Positions 1 to 5,187 of a stretch of 5,484 nt of DNA are shown here, one piece after another (the stretch's first letter is position 1; each line of letters begins with the position of its first letter). The notes below the pieces were generated by a model that had not been told where the DNA came from, ran no database searches, and worked only from the letters and a program-made list of their open reading frames with translations. Both the position numbers and the translations under genes were made by a program. The stretch is from Acidobacteriota bacterium (GTDB lineage: Bacteria > Acidobacteriota > Terriglobia > Terriglobales > Acidobacteriaceae): contig JAJZNH010000476.1 of NCBI GenBank assembly GCA_021811745.1, positions 1 to 5,484 of the forward strand. Direction: 5' to 3'.

Positions 1-785
1 TGGCCACGCGCGGTTTCCGCCCGGTGTGCGCCATCTACTCGACGTTCCTGCAGCGGGCCTTCGATCCTGTCGTGCACGATGTGTGCCTGCAAAAGCTGCC
101 GGTACTCTTCTGCATGGATCGCGCGGGGCTTTCAGGCGACGACGGGCCGACGCATCATGGGCTGTTCGACATCGCGTATCTGCGCGGGATTCCCGAGATC
201 GTGCTGATGGCTCCCAAGGACGAGGACGAGCTCGCGGACATGATCAAGACCGCCCTTGAACTGCCGGGGCCGAGCGCGATCCGGTATCCACGCGGCGTCG
301 TGGCGGGCGTAACCCGCAAGACCAAGCCGCAGACGATCCCGATCGGCAAGGCCGAGGTGCTTTCGGATGGCTCCGACGTGGCGATCCTCGGGCTGGGACC
401 GATGATCACGCTGGCGCAGGAACTGGGCGCAAGGCTGGAGCGCGACGGCTACTCGGCGGCAGTGATCAATCCGCGTTTTGTGAAGCCTCTGGACCGTGAG
501 CTGCTGGCGAACTATGCGCGGCGCGTGGCGGCCTTTGTGACCTTCGAAGATCATGTGAAGATGGGCGGCTTCGGCGCGGCGGTCATCGAGGCGCTCAAGG
601 AAATAAGCCTCGCCGAATTGGGCCGGGAGGTCCCGGTAGTGCGGATCGGCTGGCCAGATCAGTTCATCGAGCACGGTAAAGTAGATGCTCTTCGCACCCG
701 TTATGGACTCACGGTCGATGCGGCGGAGGCGCAGGTGCTGCCGCTGCTCGCACGCCGCCAAAGGCCCACGCTGGTGGCCAGCTGA
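1..785 (+). CDS. dxs: 1-deoxy-D-xylulose-5-phosphate synthase, C-terminal part (5' end outside window)
   Basis: DXS condenses pyruvate with glyceraldehyde 3-phosphate, using thiamine diphosphate, to give 1-deoxy-D-xylulose 5-phosphate. This is the first step of the cytosolic MEP isoprenoid pathway. The first complete codon is at 3, and 260 codons are present of the roughly 620-640 usual for the family, so the N-terminal diphosphate-binding domain lies upstream of the window. Visible family signatures are YSTFLQRAFD near the left edge, DRAG followed by GDDGPTHHG (fragment residues about 39-53), the RYPRG segment, and a typical transketolase C-terminal domain running from about GLGPMITLAQELG to the stop. 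The TGA is at 783-785. The frame is intact and no key residue looks lost. The next gene on this strand begins about 200 bp downstream, so an operon link is uncertain. The identification is very secure. Confidence 0.97.
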   Translation, partial: ATRGFRPVCAIYSTFLQRAFDPVVHDVCLQKLPVLFCMDRAGLSGDDGPTHHGLFDIAYLRGIPEIVLMAPKDEDELADMIKTALELPGPSAIRYPRGVVAGVTRKTKPQTIPIGKAEVLSDGSDVAILGLGPMITLAQELGARLERDGYSAAVINPRFVKPLDRELLANYARRVAAFVTFEDHVKMGGFGAAVIEALKEISLAELGREVPVVRIGWPDQFIEHGKVDALRTRYGLTVDAAEAQVLPLLARRQRPTLVAS

Positions 786-985
786 GAGTGTCCGGCTTGG
801 TTCAGCAAAAACAAAGGAAAGAGAGTGGGCCGAACTTGCGGGCAGGAAGCGTGCGCCATGCCGTGTGCCTCCGCGCGGACGCGATCAGCCGGAAAACTGC
901 GCCTCAGCATTTCCTGCGCCGCGCGATCCGTTTCATCAGATCCTGGCAGGTGTTGTGCGACAATCCACAACAGGCCAGCCATTCT

Positions 986-2041
986 ATGCGCTTTGTACGT
1001 CTCCTCGCTTTAGGTGTGACAGGCATCATCCTGGCTGCCCTGCTGTCCGGGCTGCCGGCACGCGCACAAGCTCCTCCCAATGTACAGAGCCGCCCTCCGC
1101 TGGTACTCGCCGGCGGCACGGTCATCGATCTTTCGAATTGGGGCACCTCCGCGAGGGATCTGCCTGACGCAATCGTCATTCTCCGCGGCGGCGTGATCAG
1201 CAATGTCGGCTCGCGCGCGAATGTGCCGATCCCCAAGGATGCCCAGGTGATCGACTGCACGGGAAAGTATTTGATTCCGGGGCTGGTGGACGGCTTCACG
1301 GGGATGAGCAGCCAAGGCCAGGCAAACGCCGATCTCTACATGGGCGTGACCACGGTGGTGGCCCGCGCCGACCAGTTCCGCGGCATGATTGATTTTGCCG
1401 CGCATCCCAGCCCGCATCTCTACCTGATTGACTCGGTAGGCACCACGGATAATTCAAGCCTGCTGGCCAATCGCCCGGAGTGGGCCGCCAGGCTCAAAGA
1501 GGGCGACCATCCGGTGGAGCTGAGCCCACAGGATACGGCGAAACAGCTCGTCGCCACCGCCAGACTTGGGACCCGCGTGATTTGGCTGGGCGCCGACATT
1601 ACCGCCGCCAATACACAGTGGATCATCGCACGCGCGCATCAGATGGGGCTGGTCACCTACGGCGAGTTTGTCTCCACGCCGTACCGGGTCGCGGTCGAGG
1701 CGGGAGTGGACGCGCTCTTCAACATGGGCCGGTACGATCTGGGCGTGATCCCCGACGAGTTGCAGCAGCCGCTTGTGACTGCGTCGCGCGGCCCCGCAGC
1801 GAATACCGCATACGACTATGCCTCGCGAGTGCCACCGACAGATGCACACCTGCGCGACTATGCACACTTCCTGGCCACGCACCACGCGGCGCTGATGCCC
1901 GCCTTCAGTTTGTATTACGCCCGGCTTCCCGGGCATCGCAACCTGTGGCACGATCCTGCCGCGGCACTGCTTGATCCCGCCCACATGTACCACCCTTCCG
2001 ACCCCGACTCCGGTGAGATGAATTATGCGCTGCCGGGGTAG
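986..2041 (+). CDS. N-terminal fragment of the amidohydrolase-like protein, with signal peptide (351 aa)
   Basis: This is the part that would be translated if the TAG at 2039-2041 terminates. I chose ATG 986 because it gives a clean Sec-type signal peptide: the basic start MRFVR, a hydrophobic core at about residues 6-23, and an ARA cleavage motif at 25-27 before QAPP. The mature protein should therefore be periplasmic or exported. No strong Shine-Dalgarno is visible; CAGG at 971-974 is the nearest and is weak. An in-frame GTG at 788 would add 66 residues that look like non-coding translation and would bury the signal peptide. The fragment contains the first beta-sandwich strands and most of the barrel but ends before the last barrel strand and the C-terminal sandwich strands. 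It would probably not fold as a normal family member. Confidence 0.6.
   Translation: MRFVRLLALGVTGIILAALLSGLPARAQAPPNVQSRPPLVLAGGTVIDLSNWGTSARDLPDAIVILRGGVISNVGSRANVPIPKDAQVIDCTGKYLIPGLVDGFTGMSSQGQANADLYMGVTTVVARADQFRGMIDFAAHPSPHLYLIDSVGTTDNSSLLANRPEWAARLKEGDHPVELSPQDTAKQLVATARLGTRVIWLGADITAANTQWIIARAHQMGLVTYGEFVSTPYRVAVEAGVDALFNMGRYDLGVIPDELQQPLVTASRGPAANTAYDYASRVPPTDAHLRDYAHFLATHHAALMPAFSLYYARLPGHRNLWHDPAAALLDPAHMYHPSDPDSGEMNYALPG
2039..2041 (+). other. in-frame TAG splitting the amidohydrolase-like gene
   Basis: Codon 352 reads TAG between ALPG and TRHLPSM. The same frame is open for another 140 codons with clear amidohydrolase C-terminal sequence, so no frameshift is involved. A single G-to-A change from TGG (Trp) is the simplest origin; CAG, GAG, AAG, TAC, TAT, TTG and TCG are also one step away. 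All the other complete genes in the window end in TGA or TAA, and nothing here points to TAG recoding. Confidence 0.9.
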
Positions 2042-2059
2042 ACGCGCCATCTGCCCTCG

Positions 2060-2464
2060 ATGGCGCAGCGGAGGGTGGAGCAGAAGTTCCGCAAGAAGGC
2101 CTACAAGGAAGCGCTGCGTCTCTGGCGGATCAACCAGACCATCTATGCCGCCGGACCACACTACCTGGCGGCTTCGGGCGCCAACGCCATGGGCTCGATG
2201 CCGGGCATCTCGATGCATACGGAACTGGAACTGCTGGTGCGATTGGGGCTTTCTCCGCGCGAGGCGCTGGCCGCGGCCACCAACAACTACGCATTGCAAT
2301 TCGGCTGGAACGAGCTGGGCCTGATCTCGCCCGGCCGCCGCGCAGATCTTCTCGTCATTGATGGCGACCCCACCGAGAACATCTGGAATGCCCGGCGCAT
2401 CTCGACACTGATCATGGATGGAAATGTGATCGACCGCACCGCGCTGCTGCGCCTGAAGAAGTAA
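2060..2464 (+). CDS. C-terminal fragment of the amidohydrolase-like protein (134 aa if restarted at ATG 2060)
   Basis: This is the family-like sequence after the stop, in the same frame as the upstream part. It carries the barrel strand-8 region SGANAMGSMPGISMHTELEL, where GTDAG-type sequence is usual, so the catalytic Asp position reads Asn. It also carries the closing beta-sandwich strands (PGRRADLLVIDGDP and IMDGNVIDR). ATG 2060 lies 18 bases after the TAG but has no recognisable ribosome-binding site, so an independent product is doubtful. It would also lack a signal peptide. I list it so that the reader can see both halves; it is not proposed as a separate gene. Confidence 0.4.
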   Translation: MAQRRVEQKFRKKAYKEALRLWRINQTIYAAGPHYLAASGANAMGSMPGISMHTELELLVRLGLSPREALAAATNNYALQFGWNELGLISPGRRADLLVIDGDPTENIWNARRISTLIMDGNVIDRTALLRLKK

Positions 2465-2490
2465 GCGCCTGGCCCTGCCGCTTCTAGAGA

Positions 2491-3435
2491 TCAGACCGGC
2501 GTCGCAATCACAACCTCCGCGCAGATTCCCCAGGACAAAACGATTTGCGTGTGCTCCATGCGCCAGGCCGCCGGATCGAGAAACGACTCGATCCTTACAG
2601 GCCTGCATCCGCCAACCAGTCGAGGATCAAGCGCATATACCTGCGTCCATGCCGAGCCAATAAGGCGGGAAATCGCATCGACGCCCTCCGTCAATGCAAC
2701 CAAGCAAAGCTTTCCCTGCGGCGCCAGGAGCCGGTGAGCCTCGCCCAGGACGGCGTGAATGGCGGTTTCTGAGAGCAGGTCAAGCACGTAGGTCGCAACG
2801 AAGCGGTCGAAGGCGGCATCCGGGTAAATGAGACTGGTTGTGCCGTCGGCTTCTCGCACTTCAAAGCGGCCGCTCCAGCGCGCCAGGCGGCGCGCCGCAA
2901 GGGCAGTCATGGTTGTACTGATGTCGATTCCCAGATAGCAGACGTCCGGGCCGAAGTGCTTGTCGAAAAGAGATGCGGCAAACCGGCCCGTCCCGCAGCC
3001 CAGCTCGAAGACTGCCGAAGCATGCTCGAAGTCCGCATGAGCGGCAAGGTACCGGAGCGCGGTCCGTTCATAGAACTGCGCATCCTGCTTCGCGCCAAGC
3101 CAATCGTAGAAGCGCTTCGCATCTTCGGGGCCGAAATCGCGGCGTATGCGCGTGGACGTCACCGGATCAGGACTTCGCTTTCCGGTCGCAAGATAGCGCT
3201 CGACGGCGGCGATGACTGCGTCGGCATCCGGCAGGCGTGGGGGCCTGATCCGCTCCAGAAAACTCCCCCCACGCCATGCAATCAGCTTGCCGTCCACAGA
3301 CAAGTCAAACTGGCCGAGCATGCCCCCAACCACTTCGACTCTGGCGTCAAAGCGCTCGCGCAGGGCTGCGGCCAGAGCCAGCGCCCGTTCGCGATAACCC
3401 CAGAACATCGTGCAGTGCGTTATGCGGATATTCAC
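2491..3435 (-). CDS. Rdx (SelW/SelH-like) domain fused to a class I SAM-dependent methyltransferase
   Basis: The GTG at 3435-3433 gives 314 residues ending at TGA 2493-2491. Residues about 2-82 resemble the thioredoxin-like Rdx family. They begin with a beta strand, then HCTMFWGYRERA (7-18), an LAAALRERF helix, the FDLSVDGKLIAWRGG hairpin and a terminal helix, RLPDADAVIAAVERYL. Family members use a CxxC or CxxU redox motif; here it is C8-T-M-F11. Residues about 92-314 are a Rossmann methyltransferase with motif I ELGCGTGRF (144-152), the acidic SAM-ribose strand end GIDIS (169-173), ADG (196-198), FDRFVATYVLD (209-219) and LLAPQGKL (236-243). The protein should be cytosolic, since no signal peptide or membrane helix is seen. 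The methyl acceptor cannot be told from sequence. Upstream in-frame starts (ATG 3486, TTG 3552) add a stretch unlike the family. The gene converges on the amidohydrolase-like gene with a 26-bp gap. I am confident of the methyltransferase and moderately confident of the Rdx call. Confidence 0.85.
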   Translation of the reverse strand: MNIRITHCTMFWGYRERALALAAALRERFDARVEVVGGMLGQFDLSVDGKLIAWRGGSFLERIRPPRLPDADAVIAAVERYLATGKRSPDPVTSTRIRRDFGPEDAKRFYDWLGAKQDAQFYERTALRYLAAHADFEHASAVFELGCGTGRFAASLFDKHFGPDVCYLGIDISTTMTALAARRLARWSGRFEVREADGTTSLIYPDAAFDRFVATYVLDLLSETAIHAVLGEAHRLLAPQGKLCLVALTEGVDAISRLIGSAWTQVYALDPRLVGGCRPVRIESFLDPAAWRMEHTQIVLSWGICAEVVIATPV

Positions 3436-3442
3436 TATGCAT

Positions 3443-3471
3443 AATTTATTGCCAATCGAAGACCCCGGCAA
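3443..3471 (-). promoter_or_regulatory. sigma70-like promoter for the Rdx-methyltransferase gene, possibly leaderless
   Basis: Read on the minus strand, TTGCCG (3471-3466) is followed by a 17-bp spacer and TAAATT (3448-3443), each matching four of six consensus bases. Transcription would begin about seven bases later, at or next to the G of the GTG codon at 3435, leaving essentially no 5' leader. The absence of a Shine-Dalgarno before that GTG agrees with leaderless initiation. The region is AT-rich compared with its surroundings. Confidence 0.35.
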
Positions 3472-3705
3472 ATCGCACGATCTCATCCTTTTGTCCGCAT
3501 CGGACCGTGCAAGGGATGCGGCATCTTCCTTATCTTTAGGCCGATTCGCCAATGCTATACATGCTGCGTTGACGGACGGAGACCGGTGTCAGCTCTCGCC
3601 AGAGTTAACGGCAATTCATCACAACCGCCGGCGCCTGGAGAAAGATTGAGTGCTGGATCGCCATTCGCGCAAACGGCCCGGATCGGTTAGCCTGATAGAA
3701 AGCAG

Positions 3706-4257
3706 ATGGTTTGTACGAAACCCGCCCCACCGGAAGTCATGATCGATTCCCCATCCCGCCCGACGGCACAACGCCGGCGCCACGACAAGGGGCTTCTGCT
3801 GATTGCGATCTACAAGCTGCTGCAGGCGCTGTTATTTACCGGGATTGGCGTGGGTGTGCTCCGGCTGCTGCACAAGGACCTGGACGACGTGCTGGCGCAG
3901 GTGGCCGCCGCCTTGCGGTTCAATCCGGAATCGCGCTTTGTCAACTTCATCCTGGACAAGGCATCGCTGATCAACGACCCGCTGCTGAAGCGGATCGGCG
4001 CGGTGGCTTTCGGCTACGGCGGCGTCAGCATGCTGGAGGGGATCGGGCTCTATCTGGAGAAGGTCTGGGCCGAGTACCTGACGCTGGCCATCACGGCGTC
4101 GTTCCTCCCATGGGAGGTCTTCGAAGTCTTCCGCAAGGTCACCCTGGCAAGGGTGGGGTTGCTCGCAGCCAACCTGGTGATCTTCCATTACCTGTTCAGG
4201 CTGGTTTCGCAGCGCGGGAAGGCGCCACGCGCGGTTGCCGCCGAAACTGAGGAATAA
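3706..4257 (+). CDS. DUF2127-type integral membrane protein (183 aa)
   Basis: This appears to be a small inner-membrane protein with four predicted helices, at about residues 29-52, 97-117, 121-142 and 146-168. A basic N-terminus (RRRHDK, 23-28) precedes the first. The pattern GLLLIAIYKLLQALL, then a soluble loop with LRLLHKDLDD, then GIGLYLEKVWAEYLT and LPWEVFEVF, is what I associate with the DUF2127 family, whose function is unknown. The loop at about 53-96 is charged and probably lies on one face of the membrane. ATG 3706 is taken as the start, but ATG 3739 (residue 12) is also possible; it is preceded by GGAAG at 3732-3736, spaced too closely to be convincing. The stop is TAA 4255-4257. 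The gene is divergent from the methyltransferase gene across 270 bp and lies upstream of the mra operon with its own long gap, so a shared function is not implied. Confidence 0.8.
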   Translation: MVCTKPAPPEVMIDSPSRPTAQRRRHDKGLLLIAIYKLLQALLFTGIGVGVLRLLHKDLDDVLAQVAAALRFNPESRFVNFILDKASLINDPLLKRIGAVAFGYGGVSMLEGIGLYLEKVWAEYLTLAITASFLPWEVFEVFRKVTLARVGLLAANLVIFHYLFRLVSQRGKAPRAVAAETEE

Positions 4258-4459
4258 GCAGACCGGTAGAACGCCGGAGTTCGGATCAAGCGCCGCTCGA
4301 TCTTCGCTTTATCTTCTCCTAACATGAAGTCGATGTCCTGTCCAGACCCTGAACCAAAACCATAAACACAACATCTTGTGGTGGCTGGAATTCTTCGGCC
4401 CATTAGGCGAACTTCACACAGCTTCGCTCAGCGCCGCTCCCCTACCATCGATTTTCCAC

Positions 4460-4488
4460 TTGGCTGTAGCGGAGAACGGGGTTACTAT
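4460..4488 (+). promoter_or_regulatory. sigma70-like promoter of the mraZ-rsmH operon
   Basis: TTGGCT (4460-4465), a spacer of exactly 17 bp and TACTAT (4483-4488) match the sigma70 consensus at four of six bases each. Transcription would start near 4494-4496, immediately before the phased TGG boxes, and leave a leader of about 215 nt ahead of mraZ. The location directly before a likely MraZ operator supports the call. No start-site data are available. Confidence 0.5.
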
Positions 4489-4497
4489 CGATTCTGT

Positions 4498-4537
4498 GGT
4501 GGTAAAAAGTGGTGTCGAGTGGAGCAAGGCGGAGCTA
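4498..4537 (+). promoter_or_regulatory. four 10-bp-phased TGG-type direct repeats, candidate MraZ operator
   Basis: Four consecutive 10-base units begin GGTGG (4498), AGTGG (4508), AGTGG (4518) and GGCGG (4528), giving the shared pattern RGYGG every 10 bp. MraZ in E. coli is known to bind tandem TGGGN boxes separated by 5 nt, the same 10-bp phase, and mycoplasma MraZ binds related AAAGTG-type boxes; AAAGTGG occurs here at 4506-4512. The array begins at the predicted transcription start, where bound MraZ could block initiation. This makes mraZ-rsmH a likely autoregulated unit. Confidence 0.6.
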
Positions 4538-4657
4538 CTCGATCAGTTTCAAGGCAAGTTTACCCGAATCTCCTCCCCCAGAGCCCGGAATCCGGACTGA
4601 GGCAGGACAAAAGAACCAGCCTCGCAAACCGGATGCAGCCCGGCAACGGCAGGCAGA

Positions 4658-4687
4658 CGGCCGCAGAAAACGGTAGAGGAGCGGCCG
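4658..4687 (+). repeat. 7-bp GC-rich inverted repeat in the mraZ leader
   Basis: CGGCCGC (4658-4664) is perfectly complementary to GCGGCCG (4681-4687), around a 16-nt purine-rich loop. In RNA this would form a stable stem ending about 9 nt before the mraZ Shine-Dalgarno GAGAGG (4697-4702). No T-run follows, so it is not an intrinsic terminator. A role in leader stability or translation is only a guess. Confidence 0.4.
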
Positions 4688-4709
4688 GGAAGGACAGAGA
4701 GGCCCCGAG

Positions 4710-5162
4710 ATGTTTCGCGGAAACCATCCCGCCAAGGTGGATGAGAAGGGACGGCTGAAGCTGCCGGCTGCTTTCAAGCAGCTCCTGGACGCTCAGAACG
4801 TGACCCAGTTCTACATCACCAGCACGGATGGGCAGAGCGCGGAGATTTGGCCCCTGTCGGAGTGGGAGAAGCGGGAAAGGCAGTTGACCGAGGGCTCCAG
4901 CACCTTTGATGAGGCGGTGCAGAAGTACCTGAACCTGACCAGCTATTACGGCCAGCAGGTGGAGATGGACAACCAGGCGCGGGTGCTGCTGCCGCAGATT
5001 TTACGAGGTACGGCCAGGCTGGACGCTGAAGTAACGGTCTTCGGCAAGCTGACCTACCTGGAAGTGCACAACCGGGAGACCTTTGAGCAAAGCCTGGAGG
5101 TCAACCGGATGACGGCCGAGGATCGCAAAGCGATGGCGGCGATTCTGAGCCGGCGCAGTTGA
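4710..5162 (+). CDS. mraZ: MraZ, transcriptional regulator of the division and cell wall cluster
   Basis: MraZ is a SpoVT/AbrB-like DNA-binding protein that forms ring-shaped oligomers and usually represses its own operon. At 150 residues it has normal family length. The first half starts FRGNHPAKVDEKGRLKLPA (residues 2-20), with the DxxGR signature at 11-15. The second half carries EMDNQARVLLPQILRG (85-100), where the usual DxxGR reads D-N-Q-A-R, followed by VFGKLTYLEVHN. ATG 4710 is fixed by the GAGAGG Shine-Dalgarno at 4697-4702, seven bases upstream, and by the conserved MFRG start. The stop is TGA 5160-5162. rsmH follows after 25 bp, the classic order, so the two are co-transcribed with good probability. 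Upstream TGG boxes suggest self-regulation. The identification is very secure. Confidence 0.97.
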   Translation: MFRGNHPAKVDEKGRLKLPAAFKQLLDAQNVTQFYITSTDGQSAEIWPLSEWEKRERQLTEGSSTFDEAVQKYLNLTSYYGQQVEMDNQARVLLPQILRGTARLDAEVTVFGKLTYLEVHNRETFEQSLEVNRMTAEDRKAMAAILSRRS

Positions 5163-5170
5163 ACGGAAAA

Positions 5171-5184
5171 CCCCTCAGGGGGAG
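5171..5184 (+). promoter_or_regulatory. rsmH ribosome-binding site within a small hairpin
   Basis: AGGGGGAG (5177-5184) is the Shine-Dalgarno for the ATG at 5188. The preceding CCCC (5171-5174) can pair with GGGG (5178-5181) across a TCA loop, partly hiding the site. The hairpin begins nine bases after the mraZ stop, within reach of a ribosome terminating there, so translational coupling is plausible. Confidence 0.4.
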
Positions 5185-5187
5185 CGC

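Larger units (their letters stand above)
986..2464 (+). pseudogene. secreted amidohydrolase-fold protein, interrupted by an in-frame TAG and lacking the metal-ligand set
   Basis: The reading frame opens at ATG 986 and closes at TAA 2462-2464. It would encode 492 residues if codon 352 (TAG, 2039-2041) were sense. In order it shows a signal peptide (1-27), the N-terminal beta-sandwich strand of imidazolonepropionase-like amidohydrolases (LVLAGGTVIDLS, 39-50), the IPGLVDGF junction (97-104), a TIM-barrel region, and the C-terminal signature ISPGRRADLLVIDGDP (447-462) with IMDGNVIDR (476-484). Active members hydrolyse C-N or related bonds using one or two metals held by HxH, Lys, His, His and Asp. 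My alignment by eye places F104/G106, W200, E227, N246 and N400 at those positions, so metal catalysis is unlikely. Because the frame and family similarity continue past the stop, this is best read as one gene with a single nonsense change, for example TGG to TAG. Sequencing error or readthrough cannot be excluded. The substrate is unknown. Confidence 0.8.
4258..4709. other. 452-bp intergenic region upstream of mraZ
   Basis: No credible gene was found here. The left part (about 4258-4459) shows only a weak AAGCG/CGCTT inverted repeat (4288-4309) before a T-rich stretch. The right part holds the promoter, the phased TGG boxes and a leader hairpin, which are listed separately. Open frames across it have no family-like sequence and start with TTG or GTG without a ribosome-binding site. 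Confidence 0.7.

Noticed and set aside
132..761. Open frame on the minus strand opposite dxs
   Set aside because: The sense strand is certain dxs. The antisense product shows no domain and has biased composition.
770..782. GCTGG-TGG-CCAGC hairpin at the end of dxs as a terminator
   Set aside because: It is short, lies inside the coding sequence and is not followed by a T-run.
788..985. GTG 788 as start of the amidohydrolase-like gene, two bases after the dxs stop
   Set aside because: The added 66 residues are Arg/Ser/Gln-rich with no family likeness and would place the signal peptide internally. ATG 986 gives a textbook signal peptide.
2039..2041. TAG read as pyrrolysine or another recoded amino acid
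   Set aside because: No pyrrolysine-family protein or recoding signal is visible here, and amidohydrolases of this type are not known to need it. A point mutation is simpler.
2463..2483. AAGCG/CGCTT inverted repeat between the convergent genes as a bidirectional terminator
   Set aside because: It has only five base pairs, an 11-nt loop and no T-run on either strand.
1454..2608. Long open frame on the minus strand opposite the amidohydrolase-like gene
   Set aside because: It translates to Arg/Gly/His-rich sequence with no recognisable domain, as expected for the complement of a GC-rich gene whose sense strand is clearly family-like.
3436..3552. Upstream starts (ATG 3486 or TTG 3552) for the Rdx-methyltransferase gene
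   Set aside because: The Rdx domain should begin with its first beta strand, as it does from the GTG at 3435. The extension has no family likeness and overlaps the predicted promoter.
4288..4309. AAGCG/CGCTT inverted repeat with a following T-rich stretch after the DUF2127 gene as a terminator
   Set aside because: The five-pair stem with a 12-nt loop is too weak, and the T-rich stretch is broken by other bases.
4376..4758. Open frames between the DUF2127 gene and mraZ, one of them overlapping the mraZ start
   Set aside because: The starts are TTG 4376 and GTG 4378 without a ribosome-binding site, no family likeness is seen, and both run through the promoter and phased boxes.
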